Assembly (NCBI RefSeq): GCF_029525575.1
Contig: NZ_JAPDIA010000008.1
Span: 372,001 to 436,000, forward strand
Origin: Cohnella rhizosphaerae
Lineage (GTDB): Bacteria; Bacillota; Bacilli; Paenibacillales; Paenibacillaceae
Direction of reading: 5' to 3'
DNA length: 64,000 nt
A model generated the notes under the pieces. That model saw only the letters and a list, made by a program, of their open reading frames with translations. It was not told the DNA's origin and made no database searches. Each line of letters starts with the position of its first letter. Within the stretch, counting starts at the first letter, position 1. Positions 47,470 to 56,675 of the stretch are shown here, one piece after another. The position numbers were made by a program, and so were the translations under genes.

Positions 47470-48069
47470 TTAGCGGCTGTAGAATTCGACGATTTGTTGT
47501 TCGTCGATGTCTTGGGACAGCTCTTCGCGGCTAGGCAGGCGAACGTACTTGCCTTCCATAGCGGCTTGGTTGACGTCCAGGTAGCCGGCGATGTGGTGAC
47601 GGGAATCCGAAGCTTCCTTGATCGCCTTCAGGCCGCGGCTGCGCTCGCGAAGACCGATGATATCGCCGACTTGTACCGTGTACGAAGCGATGTCGACCTT
47701 CTTGCCGTTCACGGTCACGTGGCCGTGCGACACGAGTTGGCGCGCGCCTGCGCGGGAGTTGGACCAGCCGAGGCGATAGACCAGGTTGTCCAGGCGGCTC
47801 TCAAGCAGGAACATGAAGTTTTCGCCCGATTTGCCCTTCAGCTTGGAAGCGCGGTCGAACAGGTTGCGGAATTGCTTTTCGTTCAGGCCGTACATATGGC
47901 GAAGCTTTTGCTTTTCGAGCAATTGCTGGCCGTAGCCGCTGATCTTGCGGCGTTGGTTGGCGCCGTGCTGCCCCGGAGGGAATGCGCGCTTGAGGTCTTT
48001 GCCGGTACCGCTCAGGGAAATGCCGAGGCGGCGGCTCAGTTTGAATTTAGGACCGGTATATCTGGACAT
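47470..48069 (-). CDS. rpsD: 30S ribosomal protein S4
   Basis: The 199-aa small-subunit assembly protein begins [20 protein letters not shown]. The S4 RNA-binding domain has [32 protein letters not shown] in two parts, and the C-terminus ends [22 protein letters not shown] precedes the ATG. As in B. subtilis, rpsD is alone here rather than in the alpha operon. It is preceded by a strong promoter and a leader of about 180 nt. Confidence 0.97.
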   Translation of the reverse strand: MSRYTGPKFKLSRRLGISLSGTGKDLKRAFPPGQHGANQRRKISGYGQQLLEKQKLRHMYGLNEKQFRNLFDRASKLKGKSGENFMFLLESRLDNLVYRLGWSNSRAGARQLVSHGHVTVNGKKVDIASYTVQVGDIIGLRERSRGLKAIKEASDSRHHIAGYLDVNQAAMEGKYVRLPSREELSQDIDEQQIVEFYSR

Positions 48070-48282
48070 GAATGTGTGACTCCTTTTTCAAAAAGGGAAT
48101 TTTTTGAAAATGGGTTGTCGTTGCGCCGAACGCATTCCACAAAGTCGGAAGGGATCAACCCTTCTTCTTCCCGGCAAGAAGTTCAGCCGCTGCCCGCCGA
48201 GGGAACCGTTCGTGAGGGTGACACAAACAATGAGCCCAATGTTCAACTATAGATATTATAAGAAAAACAAGGCGAATGTCAA
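48070..48282 (-). promoter_or_regulatory. rpsD promoter and long leader (candidate S4 autoregulation)
   Basis: On the minus strand TTGACA (48277-48282) and TATAAT (48255-48260) are 16 bp apart, an almost ideal sigma-A promoter. The transcript has about 180 nt of untranslated leader before rpsD. In B. subtilis a leader of similar length binds S4 to repress translation. The structure here was not compared, so the regulatory role is inferred. Confidence 0.6.
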
Positions 48283-48458
48283 GGCATCCGCACTTACAGC
48301 TGGCAGACTTAAATGGGGCTTGCTTTTTTTTGAAAAACAAGTAAGATATATAAGTGTCGAGACGCAAGACGCAAGTCCCGATATTTGATTGCTTTCTAGT
48401 GCAAAAATCACGAGTCCATTGTATAGTTAATATAGAAGCGCGGCGAGGAGGGTCCGGG

Positions 48459-50439
48459 ATGGTTCAACCTAGGGAAAATTTAGACTCGGTTCGACATCCT
48501 CGTGCGGCAATTGGGCTCAAGCGCGCAGCGGATGACTTGCCGTCTTGGATCACAGGCCAGGATTTAACGGAAGCCGATCTTCCTTACATACATCCGCTGT
48601 TGGAACTTAGCTTCGGAGACTGGGTGGAGCAGAGCGAGGGCTTTCCTTGGCTGTCGGGATGGCCGATCGAGCTGCTTCATCCCGATTATACCGTAGTCGC
48701 CGTCGCGGGCGCGACCGCTATCGACGGACTTCCCGTTTCGTGGCGACGCGAGTCGGCCGGTCCGACCGCGGCCGGCATGGCGCTCGAGTCGTGCCGGCCC
48801 GCCCTTATGCGCGCGGACGAGCACGAGCATCCTGCGCTAAGAAGCCGGGATACGATGGCCGTACCGATTTTCAGCCGATCGTCCGGATTCGTGTGCGCGG
48901 CGATCGCCTGCTCGGCGCCGGCCGGCGCGGCGGGCGCCGGAGAGCTCAAGCTTCTGCAGGCAGCGGCCCTGCATTTCAAGAGTTGCCTGTACCGGCGCTT
49001 CGAGCATCTGTTCGTCGAAGATCAGCTGCATGCGGCCAGTCAGGCAAGCAGGGAAGACCGGCGCAAGGACCGGCTGCTGGAAATTATGCGGCGAATGAAC
49101 GACCACATCGACGTGGAGAACGTGCTTGCCGAAGTGTTCAGCAGTCTCGAGCAGATGTATCCGACCTGCAGGACGAACCTCTTTTTGTCCCAGGATTACA
49201 GCAGCATCAACGAGCGGGTGCAACCGCTCGCTTTTCATCACCAGGACATGGATTTGTGCTGGAGAGCGTTCATGGACGGCGAACGGCGCGAGGACGGCAC
49301 GGGCGATTTTCGCCGGATCGCTTTCCCGCTGGCGGGCAAGCAAGGCGTATACGGCGTCCTGCGGCTCGACCTGGCGGGCGAGCCGTTCGACGATCTCGAT
49401 CTGCGCTTCGTCTCGACGCTGACAAGCGGGGCGGGCACGGCCTTCGAGAAGGCGCGGATGCACGAGCAGGCGAACGTCCTGATCGGGGAGCTGCGTCTCA
49501 TCAACGAGCTGACCCAGCGCCTCAACAGCAGTCTGCGGCTGTCGGACACGATTCAGTTCGCCACGTCCGAGCTGTTGACGATTTTTAACGCGGATTTCTG
49601 CTTTATCTTGCAGCTCGACATGCAGCTGAATCACTTCAATGTCATCTCGTCCAACGTGCCCGAGCTGAACAACGACGTTTTTACGATCGATTACGGTTTT
49701 TGCGGCGTCATGCTGGCGACCAAGGAGCCGATCATCCTGTCGGATTATCACTCGGCGACGCCCGTGAGATCCCGGCTGCTCGAATCGACGCGCTCGCGCT
49801 CGCTCATCGCGTCCCCGCTGCTGCTGAACGGCGAAGTGATCGGCGCGATCATGGTCACGCACCGTCAGCCGAACCATTTTTCTTACGAAAATTACAAGCT
49901 GCTACAGGTGCTGTCGGCGCATATCGGGCTCGCGGTGTCGAATTCGTCGCTGCATGCCGAGGTGCGGCGGATGGTCATCACGGACAACCTGACGGGACTG
50001 TACGCGCGGCATTACTTGAACGAACGGATTCAGCGCAAGCAGGAGAAGGACGCGTCGGGTTCGCTCATCGTCGTCGACATCGATCATTTCAAAAAAAATC
50101 AACGACACCTACGGTCATCAGGTGGGCGACGCCATTCTGATCCAAGTGAGCTCCATCATTCGCAGCGCGATCCGGGAGAGCGATATCGCGGCGCGTTGGG
50201 GCGGCGAGGAGCTCGCCATTTACTTGCCGCAGCTGAGCCTCGATCAGACGCTCAAGGTGGCGGAGCGTATCCGCAGCCGCGTCGAGGAAGAGACCGCGCC
50301 CAAGGTTACGGTGTCGTGCGGCGTGTCCGAGTGGTCGACGGGCGACGAACGGATCAGCGTCGAATCGCTGTTTTACCGCGCGGACATGGCATTGTACGAA
50401 GCCAAGCACCAAGGCCGCAATTGCGTGACGGTCGGCTGA
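48459..50439 (+). CDS. GAF-domain diguanylate cyclase (one apparent frameshift)
   Basis: The 659-aa soluble signalling protein starts at ATG 48459 with GAGGAGG upstream. After an N-terminal region of unknown type come GAF-like domains, among them one at about 235-355 and one at about 360-515 (LNSSLRLSDTIQFATSELL; PLLLNGEVIGAIMVTHRQPN). The GGDEF domain follows with active-site GGEEL at 581-585 and a product-inhibition site RESD five residues before. One extra A in the run 50091-50098 breaks the frame at DIDHFKK; with seven A it continues INDTYGHQVGD. It makes c-di-GMP from two GTP. It has its own upstream region and appears monocistronic. Confidence 0.9.
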
Positions 50440-50571
50440 ACGCGAAGCTCGGCCCAGGACAAGGGAGGGAGACCTCCGCTTGTCCTTTTTGCGCGGCGGC
50501 ATTTTTGATTAAGACGTCCGCGGTGGTACAATGTTAGCACGCAAAAGTCCAGACAATCGGAGGTCATATCG

Positions 50572-51687
50572 ATGCGCGATCCGCGTATTCAGCAATTGGC
50601 GGCCAACCTGGCCGGATATTCCGTTAACGTGCAGCCCGGGGAGCATGTGCTCATCGAGATGATCGGGCCCGAGCGGGAGTTGCTCAAGGCGCTCGTCGAA
50701 GAGGTCGCGAAGCGCGGCGGGCATCCGCACGTAGAGATCGAAGACCGCTCCGTCACGCGGGAGCTGCTTCGCCATGCGCGTCCCGAGATGGTCGAGACGT
50801 GGGCAGCTTACGAGATGGAACGGATGAAACGCATGCAGGGCTATATCGGCATCCGTTCCGGGGACAACGTGAACGAGCTGTCCGACGTTCCGAAGGACAA
50901 GATGGCGCTTTTCGACAGCGCGCACCGTCACCCGATCCATCTGGAGCAGCGCGTCAAGCATACGAAGTGGGTCGTGCTCCGCTATCCGAACGCCTCCATG
51001 GCGCAGCTGTCCGGCCGTTCGACCGAAGCGTTCGAGGATTTTTACTTCGACGTATGCAACCTGGATTATGCCAGGATGGACAAGGCGATGGACCCGCTTC
51101 ATGCGCTGATGAAGAAGACAGACAAGGTGAGGATAACGGGGCCGGGCACCGAGTTGTCCTTTTCGATCAAGGGCATCGGCGCGAAAAAATGTTCCGGCGC
51201 CCGCAACATTCCGGACGGCGAGGTGTACTCGTGTCCGATCCGCGACTCGGTGAACGGCACGATCGCTTACAATACGCCGAGCGTTTACAACGGATTCGCT
51301 TATGAAAACATCACATTTACGTTCGAAAACGGAAAAATCGTCAAAGCGACCGCGAACGACGGCGAGCGGATCAACGCGCTGCTCGATACCGACGAAGGCG
51401 CACGGTATATCGGCGAGTTCAGCTTGGGCTTCAATCCGTACATCCTTCACCCGATGAAGGACACGCTGTTCGACGAGAAAATCGCGGGCAGCCTGCACTT
51501 CACCCCCGGGCAGGCCTACGAGGATTGCGACAACGGGAACCGCTCCGCGATCCATTGGGATCTCGTCCTCATCCAGCGCCCCGAATACGGCGGCGGAGAG
51601 ATTTATTTCGACGACGTCCTGATTCGCAAAGACGGACTGTTCGTCCTGCCCGAGCTGGAAGGATTAAATCCGGACAACCTGAAATGA
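50572..51687 (+). CDS. M29 family aminopeptidase (AmpS/PepS type)
   Basis: The 371-aa cytoplasmic metallopeptidase releases N-terminal residues. Recognisable regions are NVQPGEHVLIEMIG at the front, GTELSFSIKG, then the metal-ligand segments NIPDGEVYSCP, GEFSLGFNP, GSLHFTPGQAYED and SAIHWDLVLIQR. GGAGG precedes the ATG at 50572. Length is slightly under the 410 aa of AmpS but all metal motifs are present. Confidence 0.9.
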   Translation: MRDPRIQQLAANLAGYSVNVQPGEHVLIEMIGPERELLKALVEEVAKRGGHPHVEIEDRSVTRELLRHARPEMVETWAAYEMERMKRMQGYIGIRSGDNVNELSDVPKDKMALFDSAHRHPIHLEQRVKHTKWVVLRYPNASMAQLSGRSTEAFEDFYFDVCNLDYARMDKAMDPLHALMKKTDKVRITGPGTELSFSIKGIGAKKCSGARNIPDGEVYSCPIRDSVNGTIAYNTPSVYNGFAYENITFTFENGKIVKATANDGERINALLDTDEGARYIGEFSLGFNPYILHPMKDTLFDEKIAGSLHFTPGQAYEDCDNGNRSAIHWDLVLIQRPEYGGGEIYFDDVLIRKDGLFVLPELEGLNPDNLK

Positions 51688-51770
51688 AGCGTTTACCCCT
51701 TGCCACCGTTCCGCGATACAGAGTATGATGGGTAATGAAATCGTGAACCCTAATTCTTGGAGGGATTGCC

Positions 51771-52010
51771 TTGACCAACAACGCTGCAATCGTGGAATTG
51801 TCACAAACTGCGAACAAGTTCCGTTCTTCAATCGTTCTTCAAGCCGACAACAAGTACATCGACGTGAAAAGCATTCTGGGCCTGTTCACCACGCTTGTGG
51901 GCGGACATGCGTATGAGCTGCACGTTCACGGTCCCGATGCGGACGAGGCGAAGAAGGAGCTCGGCGACGTGTTCGCCAAGCACAGCCTGAACGTCACGAT
52001 CGTAGACTGA
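51771..52010 (+). CDS. HPr-like protein lacking the phospho-histidine
   Basis: The 79-aa protein starts at TTG 51771, with TTGGAGGGA about 7 nt upstream; a stop at 51744 prevents a longer frame. It aligns with HPr from about residue 17 onward (AIVELSQTANKFRSSIVLQA, then YIDVKSILGLFTTLV, which matches the Ser46 region). The N-terminal strand with the GIHARPA motif and His15 is missing. It therefore cannot act as a PTS phosphocarrier, but the retained Ser in VKSILGL could still be a target for HPr kinase, as in Crh. The partner and role are unknown. Confidence 0.8.
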   Translation: MTNNAAIVELSQTANKFRSSIVLQADNKYIDVKSILGLFTTLVGGHAYELHVHGPDADEAKKELGDVFAKHSLNVTIVD

Positions 52011-52052
52011 CGCCTTCGGGCCAGCGTGCCAGGCAGTGCCATATCGGCTTCC

Positions 52053-52079
52053 CCCCGTCCATTCGGACGGGGTGTTTGT
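52053..52079 (+). terminator. Terminator of the HPr-like gene
   Basis: CCCCGTCC-ATTC-GGACGGGG is followed by TGTTTGT. Confidence 0.65.
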
Positions 52080-52154
52080 CTTCTGAGGACTTGCGAGACT
52101 ACGCGATACATATCCGGGCAGCGCGCTGCCCGCACCAGGAGATGCAGACGATCC

Positions 52155-52757
52155 ATGACCGATTCCTTGCTAGGGCTCGTGTTCGAATACGGCTACGTCG
52201 GATTGTTTCTTGCAATGGCGCTCGGCTTGGTCGGCATCCCCGTTCCCGATGAAGCGCTGCTGACCGCCGCGGGCTATATGCTGGCCCAGGGCCATATGAA
52301 GCTCGGCTTCACGATGCTGGCGGCGATCACGGGGAGCGTGGCCGGCATGTCGCTCAGCTACTTGCTCGGCAGATGGCTCGGACGGCCGCTGCTGACGAAG
52401 TTCGGACCGCTGCTGCGGCTCACGCCGGACAAGCTCGCGAGGCACGAGGCGCGCTTTGCCAAGTGGGGACACGTCCTCGTGCTGGCCGGATACTTCGTGC
52501 CGGGTCTCAGGCATATGACGGCCTTGTTCATCGGTCTGGGCAAGCATCCATACCGGCCATTCTTGTTTTACGCCTCCCTTGGCGCGCTCGCTTGGACGAG
52601 TGCGTTCGAGCTGCTCGGCGTGCTCCTCGGCGAACACTGGCGGGAGAGCGCCTTGTACGTTCAGCGCGAGGCGGTCATGGCGTTTGCGCTGTTTGCGGGC
52701 GTGGGCGCGCTTCTTCTTATGTTCCGTCGTTACGCGATTCGGAGAAATAGCGGCTGA
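52155..52757 (+). CDS. DedA family membrane protein
   Basis: The 200-aa membrane protein starts at ATG 52155. Family motifs: GYVGLFLAMALGLVGIPVPDEA, then GSVAGMSLSYLLGRWLGRP and the conserved GRFVPGLRH-like segment (VLAGYFVPGLRHMTALFIG). The DedA family is linked to lipid-carrier or phospholipid translocation across the membrane. The ribosome site (GGAG) is rather far. Two short Pro-containing hairpins match the half-membrane helices of the family. Confidence 0.9.
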   Translation: MTDSLLGLVFEYGYVGLFLAMALGLVGIPVPDEALLTAAGYMLAQGHMKLGFTMLAAITGSVAGMSLSYLLGRWLGRPLLTKFGPLLRLTPDKLARHEARFAKWGHVLVLAGYFVPGLRHMTALFIGLGKHPYRPFLFYASLGALAWTSAFELLGVLLGEHWRESALYVQREAVMAFALFAGVGALLLMFRRYAIRRNSG

Positions 52758-52916
52758 TGCGGTTTTTCGGACGCGCTGACGCCTTCTTTCTCTTCCCCGT
52801 CCTTGTGCTTGGGCCGCTTTTCGTCTAATATGAATAGTGAAGCATCATATCGTATACAAGAGGCGGCTCTGCCGTTTGCAATTGAATCGGCATGATAGGC
52901 ACAGGGGGGAGTGGGA

Positions 52917-53216
52917 ATGGCTTCATCGGATGTCATGATGAATCTGAACGAGAAGGCGTTTCGCCTCCTGCAGGACGACGCCGGCAAGATCGAGAAACTG
53001 ATCGCCATCCAAATGGAGAACCTGGCCACCCGCAAATGCCCGCTTTACGAAGAAGTGCTGGACACGCAGATGTACGGCTTTTCTCGGGCGGTCGACTTTG
53101 CGGTGCGTGCGGGCCTCGTAGAGGAAGCGGAAGGCAAGCAATTGATCAGTCAATTGGAGCGCAATCTCGCGCTGTTATACGAAGCGTTGGCGCAGAAGGC
53201 GGAGCTTGAGGCCTGA
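52917..53216 (+). CDS. ylaN: YlaN family protein (UPF0358)
   Basis: The 99-aa protein starts at ATG 52917 with GGGGGGAG upstream. The signature CPLYEEVLDTQMYGFSRAVD is diagnostic; the rest follows the same helical pattern. In B. subtilis YlaN is essential under iron limitation and is linked to Fur and iron metabolism. It is cytoplasmic. Confidence 0.95.
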   Translation: MASSDVMMNLNEKAFRLLQDDAGKIEKLIAIQMENLATRKCPLYEEVLDTQMYGFSRAVDFAVRAGLVEEAEGKQLISQLERNLALLYEALAQKAELEA

Positions 53217-53232
53217 AGTTCCCGCGCACGAC

Positions 53233-53276
53233 AAAGACCTTCGCTCGCGGCACTAAGCCGCGAGCGAAGGTCTTTT
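53233..53276. terminator. Bidirectional terminator
   Basis: AAGACCTTCGCTCGCGGC / GCCGCGAGCGAAGGTCTT is a long perfect stem followed by T4C T2 on the plus strand. It serves ylaN and the antiporter. Confidence 0.85.
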
Positions 53277-53289
53277 CTTCTTCCTGCGA

Positions 53290-54348
53290 TCAGATGAAAT
53301 AAAAAGCGACGCCGAGCATGATATAGACGATCAGCAGCAGCTTGCCTTCGTACCAGGTCGTGGAGCCGTCGCGGGATACCGATGTCGTGATCAGCGCCGC
53401 TACGGCGATCGCCGCGATCTCGACGGTCGTGAAGATCAGGTCCATCTGCTCCGCGAACAGCAAGCTGACGAAGACGAGGACGGGCGCCACGAACAAGGCG
53501 ATCTGCAGGCTGCTGCCGACCGCGATCTCGACGGCTGCGCCCATCTTGTTTTTCATGGCGAGCATGATCGCCGCGCTATGCTCGGCCGCATTGCCGATGA
53601 TGGCGACGATAAACGCGCCGACGAACAGCTCGGACATGCCGTAGTCCGCCGTAAACGTGTGGAGCGTGCCGACCAGCCATTCGCTCACGAAAGCGACCAT
53701 TACCGTAGCTAGGATCAGGAACAGAATGGAGCGGCTCTTGGACCAGGTAGGCACTTCCCCGTGCGCCGCCTGCGTGTCCGCATGATCTTCCAGGAAGCTC
53801 TTGTGCGTGATCATCGAATAGATCAGCCAGCCGATATAGGCAACGATGAGCAGGCCGGAGACGATCTCGCTCATCCGGAACGCGTCGGTACCGCCGATAT
53901 GCTCCGTCTTGACGAAGATCGCCGGCACGAACAGCGCAATCACGCCGAGCAGCATCAGCGAAGCGTTTTGCCCGGCCAAGTGGACGTTGAACTTCTGCTC
54001 CTTGAACTTGAGTCCGCCTGCGAACGCGCTGGCGCCCAGAACGAGCAGCAGATTGCCGATGATGGAGCCGGTCAGGCTCGCCTTCACCATCTCGAACAGG
54101 CCTTCCTTGACGAGGAAGATGGCGATGATGAGCTCCGCCGCATTGCCGAACGTGGCGTTCAGAAAACCGCCGAGCCGCTGCCCTGCGTAATGGGAGACCG
54201 CTTCGGTCGACTTGCCGAGGAAGCCGGCGACGAACACGACCGCGATGGCAGAGACGACGAACTGGAACACGGTGTTCATGTGCGCGTAATGCGCGATGGC
54301 GCTTAGCACGAAAAAGACGGCCAAGAGCGGGAAAAACAGCTTTTTCAA
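53290..54348 (-). CDS. Ca2+/H+ antiporter (Cax family)
   Basis: The 352-aa membrane protein has about 11 helices and the two CaCA repeats, each with the ion-binding motif: FGNAAELIIAIFLVKEG (repeat 1) and IGNAAEHSAAIMLAMKN (repeat 2). It starts at ATG 54348 with AGGTG upstream. It exports Ca2+ in exchange for protons, resembling B. subtilis ChaA. Flanked by a terminator on one side and divergent from the Asp23 gene on the other. Confidence 0.93.
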   Translation of the reverse strand: MKKLFFPLLAVFFVLSAIAHYAHMNTVFQFVVSAIAVVFVAGFLGKSTEAVSHYAGQRLGGFLNATFGNAAELIIAIFLVKEGLFEMVKASLTGSIIGNLLLVLGASAFAGGLKFKEQKFNVHLAGQNASLMLLGVIALFVPAIFVKTEHIGGTDAFRMSEIVSGLLIVAYIGWLIYSMITHKSFLEDHADTQAAHGEVPTWSKSRSILFLILATVMVAFVSEWLVGTLHTFTADYGMSELFVGAFIVAIIGNAAEHSAAIMLAMKNKMGAAVEIAVGSSLQIALFVAPVLVFVSLLFAEQMDLIFTTVEIAAIAVAALITTSVSRDGSTTWYEGKLLLIVYIMLGVAFYFI

Positions 54349-54501
54349 CCTGGGACACCTCGCGTCGGAAAAATATGTAACGAACCGGCATTTCTTAATA
54401 TATCCAATGCGGCCCTACTTGTACAATACCCAATTGGTTGCGCGCATCCTCATCTTCCATTACAATGTAGTCAAATATCGTAACGGGAGCGTGGTCCGCG
54501 G

Positions 54502-54894
54502 ATGACGGAACAAATGCAGGAAGGCCTCATACGAATCTCCGACGACGTCGTCGCGACGATCGCCGGCCTGGCCGCGCTGGAGACGCCCGGCGTCGCCGCG
54601 ATGTCCGGCGGGATGTCCGAAGGCCTGGCCAAGCGTCTGAGCGGCAAAAACGCGCAGAAGGGCGTATCCGTCGAAGTCGGCCAGCTGGAAGCCGCCATCG
54701 ATCTGCGCATCGTCGTGCTGTACGGCAGCCCGATCCAGGAGGTCGGCCGCCGTCTTCAGGAGAACGTGCGGGAAGCCGTGGAAAATATGACGGGACTTCG
54801 CGTCGTCGAAGTGAACGTCAAGGTGGAAGGCGTCGCCTTCAAGGACGAAGCCGGAGCAGAACAAGAGGAGGCGCTCACCGTTCGGGTCAAGTGA
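54502..54894 (+). CDS. Asp23/Gls24 family envelope stress protein
   Basis: The 130-aa protein has the Asp23 core: IRISDDVVATIAGLAALETP, then VSVEVGQLEAAIDLRIVVLY and VREAVENMTGLRVVEVNVKV, with an acidic tail. The family includes YloU and Asp23, which coat the membrane in stress and stationary phase. GGAGCG is near the ATG. A terminator follows at once. Confidence 0.93.
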   Translation: MTEQMQEGLIRISDDVVATIAGLAALETPGVAAMSGGMSEGLAKRLSGKNAQKGVSVEVGQLEAAIDLRIVVLYGSPIQEVGRRLQENVREAVENMTGLRVVEVNVKVEGVAFKDEAGAEQEEALTVRVK

Positions 54895-54916
54895 ACGGGG
54901 CGCATACATAAAGGCG

Positions 54917-54966
54917 ACAAAAAAAGCGCATTGCTGCTTATACGTGCAGCGACGCGCTTTTTTTTG
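54917..54966. terminator. Bidirectional terminator between Asp23 and ftsW genes
   Basis: A9-type and T8 runs flank the stem GCGC..TTGCTGC / GCAGC..GCGC with loop TTATAC. It ends both genes; the ftsW stop lies inside it after frame correction. Confidence 0.8.
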
Positions 54967-56123
54967 CGGGGTTCGGACCGCTGGACCGAGGCCCGGTTGT
55001 ATTCCCTGGAGATGCTGAGCAAGATGCCCATCCCGATCATCAGGGACAAGAGCGAGGAGCCCCCGTAGCTGATGAACGGAAGCGTGACCCCCGTCATCGG
55101 TATCGCGTTGCTGACGCCGCCCATGTTGATCAGCGCCTGAATGCCGATAAGCGACACGAGGCCGACGCCGACGAGCGTGCCGTAGATGTCGGGACAGCGC
55201 AGCGAGACGATCAGCGCCCGCCAGAGGAAGAGTACGTAAAAAATCAAAAACACCGTCACGCCGAAAAAGCCGAGTTCCTCCGCGATGACCGAAAAAATAA
55301 AGTCGTTGTAGGCCTCGGGCAAGTAAAACAGCTTCTGTACGCTGTTCCCAAGTCCTGCGCCCCAGAAGCCGCCGTGGCCGAACGCCTCGAGCGAACGAAG
55401 CAGCTGCAAGCCGTTGCCTTGCGGATCCGAGAACGGATCGCGATAAGCGGTAATCCGCTCCATGCGGTAACCGCCGTCATTGCCGGAGGCCAGGAAGTAG
55501 ATGCTGAGCACAAGCGCGGCCAGGCCGCCGAGGACGGCGCCGGACAGCAGCACCTGCTTCAGGTTGGCGCCGCCCGCGATGATGATGATCGTCGCCGTCA
55601 GCATCAGGATGACGCTCGAGCCGAAGTCGGGCTGCAAAATGATCAGTCCGACGATAAAGCCGACCACGATCATGACGGGAAGCAGGCCCCGCTTGAATTC
55701 GCGGAACTTGTCCTGCTTTTTCGTAATGATCGCCGCCAGGTACAGGATCACGGCGAGCTTGGCCAGCTCCGTGGGCTGAATGCCGACCCCCGCAAACCGG
55801 ATCCAGCTGCTCGCGCCGTTGATCGCCGAGAAAAACGGCACCATGATCAGCAGCGCGATCGTGAGCAGCATGAGCGGCAGAAAAAGCTTCTTGAACTTGA
55901 CATACGGCACGTTCATGATGACGAGCATCAAAAACGTGCCGAGTCCCGCGAACATGAACTGTCGTTTGGTGAAGAACAGCGCGTCGTTGCCGAACTTCTC
56001 CGATGCCCCGGCCATGCTGGAGCTCGCGCTGAAAACCATGACCAGACCGAAACCGACCAGCGCCAGCGTCAAAATCATCAGCAGAAAGTCTGGCGCGCCC
56101 CGCGAGCCTTCGGAGGTCTTCAT
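54938..56123 (-). CDS. FtsW/RodA/SpoVE family glycosyltransferase (probable over-called run at the end)
   Basis: The 394-aa SEDS protein polymerises lipid II glycan strands. Ten transmembrane segments and the family motifs are present: GASSWIRFAGVGIQPTELAK, LILQPDFGSSVILMLTA, EELGFFGVTVFLI and PMTGVTLPFISYGGSSLL. As written the frame reads on to 54756, antisense to the Asp23 gene. Removing one base from the 8-T run 54958-54965 gives SEPRKKSASLHV and a stop at 54938-54940 inside the terminator, which I prefer. It starts at ATG 56123, 19 nt after the yugN stop, so the pair is an operon. FtsW versus SpoVE cannot be decided here. Confidence 0.9.
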
Positions 56124-56142
56124 CGTCTGTCGCTCCGGAACG

Positions 56143-56487
56143 TCAAGCGAGCAGCTGTCTGAGCTCGTTCAGGCGCAAGGTGGCGGTGTTGAGGATCGGC
56201 TGAGGCACCGGCGATTCGTACTCCATGCCGTGCGGGAACGTAGCGCGTCCGATGTAGACCGCCTCGATCGCCAAGATCGCGTCCGGATTTTCCAGCCGGC
56301 CTTCGACCGCGCGCGTGCTGAAGCGCAGGAAGTAGTCGCTGTTCGTGCCTGCGTCGGTAAGCTTCAGATCGTATGTAGCGCGCGTATATTCCCACTGCCA
56401 GCGGATGAAGCCCACTTTTTCGGCCGACTCGTCCAGCGTGGCCAGATCGACTTGCGTCCCGTTCAATCCGGTATTTTCGATTAACAT
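56143..56487 (-). CDS. YugN-like family protein
   Basis: The 114-aa protein starts at ATG 56487 with AAAGGAGG 8 nt upstream; an upstream in-frame ATG has no site. It has the YugN pattern (VGFIRWQWEYTRATYDLKLT; YFLRFSTRAVEGRLENPDAI; YIGRATFPHGMEYES). The function is unknown. It lies just upstream of the ftsW-like gene on the same strand. Confidence 0.87.
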   Translation of the reverse strand: MLIENTGLNGTQVDLATLDESAEKVGFIRWQWEYTRATYDLKLTDAGTNSDYFLRFSTRAVEGRLENPDAILAIEAVYIGRATFPHGMEYESPVPQPILNTATLRLNELRQLLA

Positions 56488-56675
56488 CCAAAGTTCCTCC
56501 TTTAAAAATGCGGCAAGGCTTGTTTCCACCCTCCATCATAGACGGTTTGGACACCTTCTGCAAGCGTTCTTCCGCCCTGCCGCGGCTCCCGGAACGGGTC
56601 GGCGGCGTGTCGGATCGGACGCCGATCTGTTACAATCAGGAAACAATGGAGAGCTACGTAGAGGAGGCGGACGCT

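Noticed and set aside
47329-48252. 307-codon plus-strand frame opposite rpsD
   Set aside because: It is antisense to a complete ribosomal protein S4 gene and has no protein-like domain.
54756-54937. Extended C-terminus of the FtsW-like protein antisense to the Asp23 gene
   Set aside because: It arises from the 8-base run at 54958. With seven bases the gene stops inside the terminator and the overlap disappears.
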